DNA from: CAZRIP01 sp964600165
Lineage (GTDB): Bacteria; Elusimicrobiota; Elusimicrobia; UBA1565; UBA9628
Reading direction: 5' to 3'
Length of the DNA: 29,297 nt
Assembly: GCA_964600165.1 (NCBI GenBank)
Contig: CAZRIP010000035.1
Location: 1 to 29,297, forward strand
Shown here one piece after another: positions 15,694 through 22,919 of this stretch (position 1 is the first letter of the stretch; every line of letters begins with the position of its first letter). The notes under the pieces are model-generated. The model was not told the origin of the DNA. It worked only from the letters and a program-made list of their open reading frames with translations, and did not search any database. A program made the position numbers and the translations under genes.

Positions 15694-17694
15694 CTATTGG
15701 GCCAGCTTCGGTTGGCCGGCGAGCTCGCGCAGGGCGCTGACGAGGTCTTCGGGCTCGACGGGCTTGGAGAGGTAGAGCTGGAAGCCCGCGCGCAGCGCTT
15801 CGTCTTTGTCCTCTTCCTTGGCGCGCGCGGTCAGCGCGAGGGCCGGAGCGTCGCCGCCGCGCTCGGGGCCGAGCGCGCGGATCTTGCGGATGAGGCTGTA
15901 GCCGTCTTCCTGGGGCATCGCGATGTCGCAGACGAGCAGGTCCGGCCGGCTTTTGAGGAACGCCTCGAGCGCCGCCGGAGCGGACAGCGAGGTCAGGACC
16001 TCGGCGCCGCAGTGGCGCAGAAGCTCGGCGATCAGCTCGACGGTGTCGAGCTCGTCGTCGACGATGAGGACCTTGAGATTGTCGAGCGTGTGCGGCAGCC
16101 GGTCGGCGCGATTGAGGCCCGCGCCGCCCGGCAGGGCCGGCGTCTCCTTGACCTTGGCGCCGGTGTCGAGCGGCAGCACGACGGTGAATTCGCTGCCTTT
16201 GTCGACGCCCGGGCTCATGACGCTGACCGAGCCCCCATGGAGCTCGACCAAATGCCGCACGATCGCCAGGCCGATGCCGAGCCCGCGGTGCTTGCGCGTC
16301 AGCGAGTTCTCCCCCTGACGGAACGGCTCGAAAACTTCCGGGAGAAAGTCCGGCGCGATGCCCGAGCCGTCGTCTTTGACCGTGACCATCGCGCAGCCGC
16401 CTTGGATGCGCAGCGAGGCCCAAACGTGCCCGCCCTCGCGGTTGTACTTGATCGCGTTCGAAAGTAAATTCCAGAACACCTGCTGGAGTCGATACGGGTC
16501 CCCGAAGACCGCGGCGGGCTCCGAGGCCGTGATCTCGACTTTGACGCCCTTGCCGTCGGCGGCCGTGCGGACCGTGTCCGCCGCCGCGCGCAGGATCTTG
16601 CCGATGTCGAGCTGGCGCGTGTCCAGGTGCAGCTTGCCCGTGACGATGCTCGAGACGTCGAGAAGATCCTCGATGATCTGGGCCTGCAGCTTCATGTTGC
16701 GCTCGATGACGTCGAGCGCGCGCGCGAGGTCCGCGGACGAGAGGTCTCCGGAGCGCAGCAGCCAGGTCCAGCCGAGGATGGCGGTCATCGGAGTGCGAAG
16801 CTCATGAGAGACGACCGCCAGGAACTCGTCCTTGGCGCGGCTGACGGCCTCGGCCTCGGCGCGGGCCTGCTTCTCGAGGGCGAACAAGCGGTGGTGCTCG
16901 GTCTCGGCTTGCCTCCGCTGGGTGATGTCGCGCACGACGCAGACGAGGCCGCCGTCCTCGATCGCCGTCAAAGAGACTTCTTGAGGGAACGTCGTCCCGT
17001 CTTGGCGGCGGCCGACGGCCTCGCCGTGCCATTGGCCGGCCTTCCAAAAGACGGGCATGATGTCCTTCTCGAAGCGCTCGAGCTCGGCGCCTTCGTAGAG
17101 GCTTTTCCAGGTCTTGCCGATCAGGTCCGCCGGGCTCGCGTAGCCGTAAAGGCGCGCGTGCGCCTCGTTGAGGTAGATGAAGCGGCCGGACTCGTCGAGG
17201 ATCGCCATGCCGTCGAGCGACGCCTTGGTGGCCGCGGCCTGCTGATGCAGGAGCCGCTCGGCGAGCTTGTGCTCGCTGACGCGCTCGGTGACGTCCTCCG
17301 CCACGACGAGGACGGCGTCCCTGCCTTCCCAGAGCAGCGGATGGACCGTGATCTCGACGTCGATGACCCGGCCGTCCTTGAGCTGGTGGCGCGCGGGGCC
17401 GACGTGCGTCAAGCCTTGCTTGAGGTTGGCGGCGAGCTCCGCGGCCTCGGCCCGCTGGTCGGCGGCGCGCAGATGGGTGATCTTGAGCCTTTTGAACTCC
17501 TCGCGGCTGTAGCCGTACTTTTCGACGGCGGCTTCGTTGACCTCGATGAGCGTGAAAGACTCCCGCTCGAACATGTACATCGGCTGGGGGTTGGCGTCGA
17601 AGAGCAGGCGCAGGGAAGGCTTGGCCGATGACTTCGACGGCGTACGCGCCGCCTTCGGTCGCGAGGAGGCGCGGCGGACGGGCCGCTTTTTCAC
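15694..17694 (-). CDS. soluble PAS-PAS hybrid histidine kinase with receiver domain
   Basis: A 666-residue sensor kinase starting at GTG 17694. It has a basic Arg/Lys/Ser tail (1-27), PAS domain 1 (about 28-138), PAS domain 2 (about 150-262, LDGMAILDESGRFIYLNEAH) and a short coiled coil. The HisKA domain has the H-box SHELRTP (phospho-acceptor His297). The HATPase domain carries an N-box around Asn409/Asn413 (FWNLLSNAIKYNREGG), a DDGSGI G1 box and a GLGIGLAIV G2 box. A C-terminal receiver domain (about 540-660) has acidic residues DD546-547, phospho-acceptor Asp590 (VCDIAMPQEDG) and Lys644. There is no membrane helix, so it senses a cytoplasmic signal. No separate response regulator or output gene adjoins it. 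It lies 25 nt after cinA with a TAGAAT box 7 nt before its start. Confidence 0.92.
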   Translation of the reverse strand: MKKRPVRRASSRPKAARTPSKSSAKPSLRLLFDANPQPMYMFERESFTLIEVNEAAVEKYGYSREEFKRLKITHLRAADQRAEAAELAANLKQGLTHVGPARHQLKDGRVIDVEITVHPLLWEGRDAVLVVAEDVTERVSEHKLAERLLHQQAAATKASLDGMAILDESGRFIYLNEAHARLYGYASPADLIGKTWKSLYEGAELERFEKDIMPVFWKAGQWHGEAVGRRQDGTTFPQEVSLTAIEDGGLVCVVRDITQRRQAETEHHRLFALEKQARAEAEAVSRAKDEFLAVVSHELRTPMTAILGWTWLLRSGDLSSADLARALDVIERNMKLQAQIIEDLLDVSSIVTGKLHLDTRQLDIGKILRAAADTVRTAADGKGVKVEITASEPAAVFGDPYRLQQVFWNLLSNAIKYNREGGHVWASLRIQGGCAMVTVKDDGSGIAPDFLPEVFEPFRQGENSLTRKHRGLGIGLAIVRHLVELHGGSVSVMSPGVDKGSEFTVVLPLDTGAKVKETPALPGGAGLNRADRLPHTLDNLKVLIVDDELDTVELIAELLRHCGAEVLTSLSAPAALEAFLKSRPDLLVCDIAMPQEDGYSLIRKIRALGPERGGDAPALALTARAKEEDKDEALRAGFQLYLSKPVEPEDLVSALRELAGQPKLAQ

Positions 17695-17701
17695 GGGCGG
17701 A

Positions 17702-17707
17702 ATTCTA
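17702..17707 (-). promoter_or_regulatory. putative -10 box of the hybrid kinase gene (TAGAAT)
   Basis: On the - strand TAGAAT lies 7 nt before the GTG start, in the AT-rich gap after cinA. The spacing would place transcription initiation at or next to the start codon. No convincing -35 box is visible. Confidence 0.35.
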
Positions 17708-17719
17708 CAATATTATTTT

Positions 17720-19006
17720 TCAATCTTGTTGACGGAATGCGACGAGGCGCAGCGCGGCGTGAAGGGCGGCGGTCGCCGCGCGCGCGCGGACCAGATCCCG
17801 TCCTCCCGAAAGCCGCAGCTCGCGGGTGATCTCGCGGCCCCGGAGCGCGGCGCAGACGTAGACGAGCCCGACCGGCTTTTCGGCGGTCCCGCCCGAGGGT
17901 CCCGCGACTCCAGTGATCGAGAGACCGACGTCGGCGCCGAGCGCGCGGCGCGCGCCCTCGGCCATCTCGCGCGCGCATTCGGCGGAGACCGCGCCGCGCG
18001 CCGCGAGCGTCTTCTCGGAAACCGAGAGCAGCGCCGTCTTGGCCGCGTTCGCGTAAGCGAGCACTCCGCCGAGGAAATAGTCCGACGAGCCTGGGACCGC
18101 CGTGATCCGGGCGCCGACGAGCCCGCCCGTGCAGGACTCGGCCACGGCGAGGGTCAGGCCGCGCCGCTTGAGCTCCCGGCCGAGCACGGATTCGAGGGTG
18201 TCGCTCCCCTCGCCGAAAACGTGGGCGCCGAGGGCGGCGTCGATGCGCGCGCGCGCCGCGGCGATGAGCTTCTCGGCCGCGGCCTTTTTCGAGGCCATGG
18301 CGGAAACGTGAAAATCGACCTGGCCGCCGGACGACAAGATCGTAAACGACATCTCCGGGCCGGCTTCCTTGATGAGGGGCTGCAGCTTCTCGTCGGCCTC
18401 GGACTCGGAAAGCCCGGCGACGTGGACGGAGAGATGCGCGGCCGCGACGCCTTTCGCGTAGAGCCTCACGAGGCGCGGCAGGACGTGCTCGGCGAAGATC
18501 GGGGCCATCTCGGAGGTCGGTCCCGGAAGAAGCGCGAGCGCTTTGGGCGCCGCGCTCCCGCGGCGCAGGGTCACGAACTGGCCGGGCGCCGAGCCCCAGC
18601 GGTTCTCGAGGACCTCGGCGCCGTCGAGCGCGAAGGCCTGGCGCTTGTTCTCCTCGGGGATGGTCAAGCGGTGCGCGAGGTACTTGCGCTCGATGGCCGC
18701 GTAAAGGGCCGGCTTGTAGGTCAGCTTGCGGCCGAGCGCCGCCGACGCGGCCTCGCGCGTGACGTCGTCGAACGTCGGACCGAGGCCCCCGCAGACGATC
18801 AGCGCGTCGCTGCGGGCGAGCGCCGCCTTCATCTCCGCGGCGAGCGCCTTTCCGTCGTCCGGGAAAGTCGAGGCGCGGCAAAGATTGAGCCCGGCGCGCC
18901 TGAGCTCGAGGCCCAGCCGCGCCTCGTGGGTGTTCAATTGCCCCACGAGAAGCTCGCTGCCGACGCAGAGGAGCTCTAGGCGCGCGGGCCGTCCGGCTTT
19001 CCCCAT
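17720..19006 (-). CDS. cinA: CinA-family nicotinamide-nucleotide amidohydrolase
   Basis: A 428-residue two-domain protein of NAD-cycle repair. The N-terminal MoCF/COG1058 domain (about 8-175) has CVGSELLVGQLNT and the signature CGGLGPTFDDVT (72-83), expected for ADP-ribose or NMN-type pyrophosphatase activity in full-length CinA. The C-terminal amidase domain (about 265-420) has AESCTGGLVGARIT with the catalytic Ser291, and SITGVAGPSGG (363-373), which deamidates NMN to nicotinate mononucleotide. Length is normal. It abuts the DUF3467 gene with no spacer. The name competence-damage is historical; nothing here points to competence. Confidence 0.93.
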   Translation of the reverse strand: MGKAGRPARLELLCVGSELLVGQLNTHEARLGLELRRAGLNLCRASTFPDDGKALAAEMKAALARSDALIVCGGLGPTFDDVTREAASAALGRKLTYKPALYAAIERKYLAHRLTIPEENKRQAFALDGAEVLENRWGSAPGQFVTLRRGSAAPKALALLPGPTSEMAPIFAEHVLPRLVRLYAKGVAAAHLSVHVAGLSESEADEKLQPLIKEAGPEMSFTILSSGGQVDFHVSAMASKKAAAEKLIAAARARIDAALGAHVFGEGSDTLESVLGRELKRRGLTLAVAESCTGGLVGARITAVPGSSDYFLGGVLAYANAAKTALLSVSEKTLAARGAVSAECAREMAEGARRALGADVGLSITGVAGPSGGTAEKPVGLVYVCAALRGREITRELRLSGGRDLVRARAATAALHAALRLVAFRQQD

Positions 19007-19309
19007 CTATTGCTGGTAGACGCCGGCGGGCTGGTCGCCGGGCTGCGCGCCGGCGCTGATCGGGCCGTGCTGCGACTCGTATTTCTCGATGTTGTCCTTG
19101 AGAGCCCAAAGGAAGCGCTTGGCGTGCACGGGCGACGAGACGATCCGGGAAACGACCTTCGTTCTCGGCGTCTGCGGCTGGATGAAGAGAAAATCGAGGA
19201 TGAACTCCGTCTCGCTGTGGCTGATCAAGGCCAGGTTCGTGTACGAGCCGCGCGCCGTGCTCTCATCGATTTCTACGCGCAGCGGCTCCGGTTTCTTTAT
19301 ATCGTTCAT
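19007..19309 (-). CDS. DUF3467 domain protein
   Basis: A 100-residue protein of unknown function. The DUF3467 pattern spans residues about 10-85: GSYTNLALISHSETEFILDF, then VVSRIVSSPVHAKRFLWAL and DNIEKYESQHGPI. It has no signal peptide or membrane segment. A Gly/Gln/Pro-rich tail follows. It is the first gene of the - strand unit and its stop directly abuts the cinA ATG, so the two are cotranscribed. The gene is divergent from gmk across a 39-bp gap. The sequence gives no further clue to its role. Confidence 0.85.
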   Translation of the reverse strand: MNDIKKPEPLRVEIDESTARGSYTNLALISHSETEFILDFLFIQPQTPRTKVVSRIVSSPVHAKRFLWALKDNIEKYESQHGPISAGAQPGDQPAGVYQQ

Positions 19310-19315
19310 GGCGCG

Positions 19316-19321
19316 AGTCTA
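19316..19321 (-). promoter_or_regulatory. possible -10 box of DUF3467-cinA (TAGACT)
   Basis: On the - strand TAGACT, fitting TANNNT, lies 6 nt before the ATG at 19309 in the AT-rich divergent gap. No -35 element is recognisable. It is supported mainly by its spacing, which matches the other transcription-unit heads in this window. Confidence 0.25.
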
Positions 19322-19332
19322 ACATTTTTTGC

Positions 19333-19338
19333 TATTAT
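19333..19338 (+). promoter_or_regulatory. putative -10 box of the gmk-priA operon (TATTAT)
   Basis: TATTAT lies 10 nt before the gmk ATG, preceded by a T6 run. No Shine-Dalgarno sequence lies between it and the ATG, consistent with a near-leaderless transcript. The -35 region is GC-rich and unlike consensus. Confidence 0.45.
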
Positions 19339-19348
19339 TTCATGACTG

Positions 19349-19945
19349 ATGCCCAAAGGCACCCTCGTCATTCTCTCGGCGCCCTCCGGGACCGGCAAGT
19401 CGACGATCTGCCGCAAGCTCCTGCAGAAGAGAAAGGACCTGCGCTATTCGATCTCCTGCACGACCCGTCAGCCTCGGCCCGGAGAAAAAGACGGGAAGCA
19501 CTATTTCTTTCTCACGCGCGACGAGTTCAAGCGCAAGATCCGCCGCAGCGAGTTCCTCGAGTGGGCCGTCGTCCATGACGAGTATTACGGCACGCCCCGC
19601 AAATACATCGAGGAGACGCTGCAGGGCGGCTCGAGCATCATGCTCGCCATCGACGTCCAGGGCGCGGCCGCGATCCGCCGCAAGATGCCGGACGCCGTCC
19701 TCGTGTTCGTGACGCCGCCGTCGCTGGAGTCCCTGCGCGAGCGCCTCGCGGCGCGGCGCGACTCCTCGGAGTCGGTGGCCAAGCGCCTGGCCAACTCGAA
19801 AGACGAGCTGTCGGCCGCGAAGCACTACGATTACATCGTCGTAAACGACGACCTCGAGAAGGCCGTCGAGCAGATCGAAGCCATCCTGACCGCGGAGAGC
19901 CTCAAGGTCGGCCGCCAAGAGGCGCCGGCGTTGACGCCCGCATAG
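19349..19945 (+). CDS. gmk: guanylate kinase
   Basis: A 198-residue enzyme that phosphorylates GMP to GDP with ATP. P-loop APSGTGKST at 11-19. The GMP-binding region is present (SCTTRQPRPGEKDGKHYFF, then EFLEWAVVHDEYYGTP), as are LAIDVQGAAAIRR and the lid segment (RLAARRDSSESVAKRLANSK). Length is normal. It is first in gmk-rpoZ-coaC-coaB-udg-methyltransferase-priA, an arrangement whose gmk-rpoZ-coaBC-priA backbone is widespread in bacteria. Confidence 0.97.
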   Translation: MPKGTLVILSAPSGTGKSTICRKLLQKRKDLRYSISCTTRQPRPGEKDGKHYFFLTRDEFKRKIRRSEFLEWAVVHDEYYGTPRKYIEETLQGGSSIMLAIDVQGAAAIRRKMPDAVLVFVTPPSLESLRERLAARRDSSESVAKRLANSKDELSAAKHYDYIVVNDDLEKAVEQIEAILTAESLKVGRQEAPALTPA

Positions 19946-19959
19946 CATTGGAGAAAAAG

Positions 19960-20271
19960 ATGACGAAGAAGCAGAGCGAGAAGGGCGAGAAAGCCCAGCC
20001 GGAGAAGGCGAAGAGCCTCGAGCAGATGATCCTCGACTACCCGGAGGGCAAATACTCCGCGATCCCGCTCGCGGCGCTGTGGGCGAAAGTCCTGCGCCGG
20101 CGCGAGGAGCACCGCCATCTGACCTCCAACGAGATCCTGGAGCAAGCCCTGCGCGACGTCCTCGCGGGCGAAGTGGGTTGGAAGGAAGTCAAGAAGGCCA
20201 TGGCCGCCGCTCCGCCCGAGCCGATCAGCCTGCTCAACGGCTCCTCCGAAGAGAAGTCCAAGAGCAAGTAA
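19960..20271 (+). CDS. rpoZ: RNA polymerase omega subunit (divergent)
   Basis: A 103-residue protein. The start is ATG 19960, set by GGAG at 19950-19953 with 6-nt spacing; an upstream TTG at 19948 would place the Shine-Dalgarno inside the gene. Omega-like features: a SLEQMILDYPEGKYSAIPLAA segment corresponding to the N-terminal helix and KY motif, then helices with LTSNEILEQALRDVLAGEVGW, like the Al-E-I-x-x-G-x-I end of omega. The N-terminus is Lys/Glu-rich and a Ser/Lys-rich tail follows. Sequence similarity is weak; position between gmk and coaBC is the strongest support. Omega helps assemble RNA polymerase and is a ppGpp site in some bacteria. Confidence 0.7.
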   Translation: MTKKQSEKGEKAQPEKAKSLEQMILDYPEGKYSAIPLAALWAKVLRRREEHRHLTSNEILEQALRDVLAGEVGWKEVKKAMAAAPPEPISLLNGSSEEKSKSK

Positions 20272-20279
20272 CCAGGCCC

Positions 20280-20816
20280 ATGCCGCGGCCGCGCCGCGTC
20301 GTCGTCGGGGTGACCGGCAGCATCGCCGCGTACAAGGCGGCGGAGGTCGTGCGCCTTCTGGTCAAGTCCGGCTGTGAAGTGCGCTGCGTGCTCACTCCCA
20401 ACGGCGCGCAGTTCGTCACGCCGCTCACGCTCGCCGCGCTCTCGAGAAATCCGGTCGCGCAGAACCTGCACGATCCCTCGCTCTGGAAGATGGCGCACTT
20501 GGACCTGGCGAGCTGGGCCGATCTCGTGCTCGTCGTCCCGGCGACGGTCGACTTCATCGCGCGTCTGGCTCAGGGCCGCGCCGAGGGCGTGCTCGACGCG
20601 CTGATCCTCTCCACGAAGGCCAAGGTCGCCGTCTGCCCGGCGTGCGACGCCGAAATGTGGGAGCACCGCGCGACGCAAGACAACGTCAAGCGGATCAAGG
20701 ACCTCGGCTACGAGGTCTGGGGCCCGGAGAAAGGCGAGCTCGCCAGCGGCAAGACCGGCTGGGGCCGCCTGCGCGAGCCCGAGGACGTCGTCCGGCAGGC
20801 GCTGGGCAAGGCCTGA
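20280..20816 (+). CDS. coaC: CoaC-like flavoprotein (phosphopantothenoylcysteine decarboxylase, split form)
   Basis: A 178-residue protein of the HFCD flavin decarboxylase family. ATG 20280 lies 8 nt after the rpoZ stop. FMN-binding start VVGVTGSIAAYKAAEVVRLL, the family His73 in MAHLDLASWAD, and the frame of the substrate loops are present. In CoaBC it decarboxylates 4'-phosphopantothenoylcysteine; CoaB follows as a separate gene, so together they replace the usual fusion. Odd points: the PASANT motif reads PATVDF (87-92), the PxMNxxMW motif reads PACDAEMW (120-127), and the position of the catalytic Cys in L-A-C-G is Ser (LASG, 154-157). The role in coenzyme A synthesis is inferred from context; a shifted mechanism or substrate is possible. 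Confidence 0.8.
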   Translation: MPRPRRVVVGVTGSIAAYKAAEVVRLLVKSGCEVRCVLTPNGAQFVTPLTLAALSRNPVAQNLHDPSLWKMAHLDLASWADLVLVVPATVDFIARLAQGRAEGVLDALILSTKAKVAVCPACDAEMWEHRATQDNVKRIKDLGYEVWGPEKGELASGKTGWGRLREPEDVVRQALGKA

Positions 20817-20818
20817 CG

Positions 20819-21454
20819 ATGGGACTGCGCGGCAAGCGCGTCCTCATCACGTCGGGCCCGACGCGCGAATACCTCGATCCGATCCGATTCTTGACCAACG
20901 CGTCGAGCGGGCGCATGGGCGCGGCGCTCGCGCGCGCGGCCTTGAAGCGCGGCGCGCGCGTGACGGTCGTCAGCGGCCCTTGCGAGGCCGAGCTCCCGAA
21001 GAACGCCTCCGTCGTCCAGGTCGTCACGGGCCTCGAGATGCTGCGAGCCGCGCTCAAGGCGGCGAAGAGCGCCGACGTGATCATCGCCGCGGCGGCGGTC
21101 TCCGATTGGCGCGCGGCCTCGCCCGCGAAGAAAAAGATCAAGCGCTCGTCGTCGAGCCTGCGTTTGACTTTGAAGCCCAATCCCGATATCATCAAGGCCG
21201 TCGCTCGCCGCCGCCGTCCCGGGCAGGTCATCGTCGGGTTCGCGCTCGAGACTCACGACCGGCTGGCGCACGCCTCCGCCAAGATGAAAGCCAAGGATCT
21301 CGATCTGATCGTCGCCAACGGCCCGGCCGCGCTGGGCTCGGACCGCGGCGCGGCGACGCTGCTCTTGCGCGGCGGCTGGAAGCGCGACCTTTCCACCGCG
21401 TCGAAGGACGCGCTCGCGGCGGCGATCCTCGGCGCCGTCGAGGACCTCGCGTGA
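20819..21454 (+). CDS. coaB: phosphopantothenate--cysteine ligase (split CoaB)
   Basis: A 211-residue ligase joining phosphopantothenate to cysteine with nucleotide activation. Family motifs: LITSGPTREYLDPIRFLTN then ASSGRMG (binding loop, residues about 9-32), AAAVSDWR (95-102), and KMKAKDLDLIVANGP (155-169), whose Lys belongs to the K-x-K-K-like lid. ATG 20819 is 2 nt after coaC, so the decarboxylase and ligase halves are adjacent but separate. The stop overlaps the next start as GTGA. Length matches the CoaB half of a CoaBC fusion. Confidence 0.9.
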   Translation: MGLRGKRVLITSGPTREYLDPIRFLTNASSGRMGAALARAALKRGARVTVVSGPCEAELPKNASVVQVVTGLEMLRAALKAAKSADVIIAAAAVSDWRAASPAKKKIKRSSSSLRLTLKPNPDIIKAVARRRRPGQVIVGFALETHDRLAHASAKMKAKDLDLIVANGPAALGSDRGAATLLLRGGWKRDLSTASKDALAAAILGAVEDLA

Positions 21455-22224
21455 GCGGCGAGCTGCTCGACCTCGTCCGCGAGCTCAGGCGCCGAGTCGT
21501 CGAAGACCCCGACGCCTTCAATGCCTCCGCGCCCGCGAAAGCTCGACTCTCCTCGAGGAGAGTCGAGCTTCCCGAAGCGGAGACCGCCTCGCGCGCGATC
21601 TCGACTCACCCCGGGGTAAGTCGAGATTTGAAGCGGCAGATCTTTCAGAAACTCGCCGACGAGGTCGCCGCGTGCCAAAAGTGCCCGCTCGGCAAGCACC
21701 GGCTCAAGGCGGTCTTCGGCGTCGGCTCGCCGGACGCCCAGGTGATGTTCATCGGCGAGGGCCCGGGCTACGAGGAAGACCACCGCGGCGAGCCTTTCGT
21801 CGGGAAATCCGGCCAGCTCCTCGACAAGATCCTGGAGTCGATCGGCCTGTCGCGCCAGACCGTCTACATCGCCAACATCGTGAAGTGCCACCCGATGAAG
21901 GAGAACGATCCCGAGCTGCGCGGCAACGACCGTCCGCCCACGCCCGACGAGATCGCGGCGTGCAAGCCGTACCTCGACCGGCAGATCGAGGTGATCGCCC
22001 CGAAGGTGATCGTCACCCTCGGCGCCACGCCGGCCAAGGTCCTCGTCGCTCCGGGCGTGTCGATCACCGCGATCCGCGGCCAATGGCGCGAGTATTCCCC
22101 CGCCGCGGGCAAGACGATCAAGCTGCTGCCGACGTATCATCCGGCGGCCCTGCTGCGCAACCCCGATTTGAAGCGCGACGTATGGACGGACATGAAAAAT
22201 CTCAAGAAGGAGCTCGAGTCATGA
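21451..22224 (+). CDS. family 4 uracil-DNA glycosylase ([4Fe-4S]) with palindrome-encoded linker
   Basis: A 257-residue DNA repair enzyme removing uracil from DNA. GTG 21451 overlaps the coaB stop as GTGA. The family 4 core is clear: Cys75/Cys78 (CQKCPL), motif GEGPG (102-106), GEPFVGKSGQLLD, Cys146 (NIVKCHP), Cys171 (AACKPYL) and motif HPAALLRNP (230-238). The four Cys would hold the cluster. The loop between Cys146 and Cys171 seems longer than in typical members. Residues about 24-61, between an N-terminal helix and the core, are a linker. Two large DNA palindromes encode its segments KARLSSRRVEL (30-40) and ISTHPGVSRDL (50-60). The next gene starts at the stop as ATGA. Confidence 0.92.
   Translation: MSGELLDLVRELRRRVVEDPDAFNASAPAKARLSSRRVELPEAETASRAISTHPGVSRDLKRQIFQKLADEVAACQKCPLGKHRLKAVFGVGSPDAQVMFIGEGPGYEEDHRGEPFVGKSGQLLDKILESIGLSRQTVYIANIVKCHPMKENDPELRGNDRPPTPDEIAACKPYLDRQIEVIAPKVIVTLGATPAKVLVAPGVSITAIRGQWREYSPAAGKTIKLLPTYHPAALLRNPDLKRDVWTDMKNLKKELES
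21539..21570. repeat. perfect 32-bp palindrome inside the UDG gene
   Basis: All 16 base pairs match; half-site AAGCTCGACTCTCCTC. It is read in frame as UDG residues 30-40 in the linker before the Fe-S core. Its centre-proximal half-site GACTCTCCTC matches that of the palindrome at 21598-21627 (GACTCACCCC) at 8 of 10 positions. Confidence 0.9.
21598..21627. repeat. 30-bp palindrome inside the UDG gene, copy of the 12558 element
   Basis: Fourteen of 15 pairs match (one C/A mismatch, 21607 with 21618). Half-site ATCTCGACTCACCCC. It is 25/30 identical to the intergenic palindrome at 12558-12587 and is read in frame as ISTHPGVSRDL, UDG residues 50-60. It starts 28 nt after the preceding palindrome ends. 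Confidence 0.85.
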
Positions 22225-22907
22225 CACGCAAGCAAACCAAATCGGACGACGACAAGAAGCTGCTCAAGGAGCTCGGCGATTTCATCGAGGAAAGGTGGAA
22301 GAAGGGCGTCGGCAAGATCGAGGAGATCTTCAAGGACGACAAGGAGTCCGACGACAAGCTGTTCTCATATTTCAAGATGTTCATGGACGACAAGGGCGTC
22401 GCCTCCGTCACGCCGAGCAGCAAATACCTCATCGGCCGCGTGCTCAAGGCGATGAACCCCTCCTCCGGCCGCAAGGTGATCGTCGAGTTCGGCGCGGCCG
22501 ACGGCGTCATCACCAAGAAGCTGCTCAATAAGATCACGTCAGACAGCGTGCTCGTCGCGATCGAGCTCAACGACGAGCTTTTCGCCAAGCTCTCGCAGAT
22601 CAAGGACCCCCGTCTCAAGACGTATCACGGCGACGTGCGTGAGTTCGACAAGATCATGAAGGAAGTCGGCGTCGACGAGGCGCCGGACGTGATCTTCTCG
22701 GGCATCCCGTTCGCGTTCTTGAGCGGACGCGGCCGCCATGAGCTGCTGCTCAAGATCTCCGAGCGGCTCAAGCCCAACGGACGCTTCGTCGCCTACCAGG
22801 TCACGACGCACTTGATCCCGCTGCTCAAGGACTACTTCAAGCGGGTCAAGTCCGAGTTCGAGATCCGGAACATCCCGCCGCACTTCGTGTTCACGGCGTT
22901 CAAGTAA
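22221..22907 (+). CDS. PmtA-like SAM-dependent methyltransferase
   Basis: A 228-residue protein; ATG 22221 overlaps the UDG stop as ATGA. A charged helical N-terminus (1-55) precedes GVASVTPSSKYLIGRVL (59-75), like the A-x-x-PSS-x-x-a start of phospholipid N-methyltransferases. SAM motif I VEFGAADGVITKKLL (88-102), an acidic end of strand 2 (AIELND), SGIPF (160-164, the S-x-[LI]-P-[FW] motif of PmtA/KsgA relatives) and a C-terminal RNIPPHFVF motif follow. RNIPPA-V is typical of PmtA-type enzymes, which methylate phosphatidylethanolamine. A KsgA/Erm-type rRNA methyltransferase is the alternative. Its position between udg and priA gives no functional hint. Confidence 0.75.
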   Translation: MTRKQTKSDDDKKLLKELGDFIEERWKKGVGKIEEIFKDDKESDDKLFSYFKMFMDDKGVASVTPSSKYLIGRVLKAMNPSSGRKVIVEFGAADGVITKKLLNKITSDSVLVAIELNDELFAKLSQIKDPRLKTYHGDVREFDKIMKEVGVDEAPDVIFSGIPFAFLSGRGRHELLLKISERLKPNGRFVAYQVTTHLIPLLKDYFKRVKSEFEIRNIPPHFVFTAFK

Positions 22908-22919
22908 GCGGAGGCCGGG

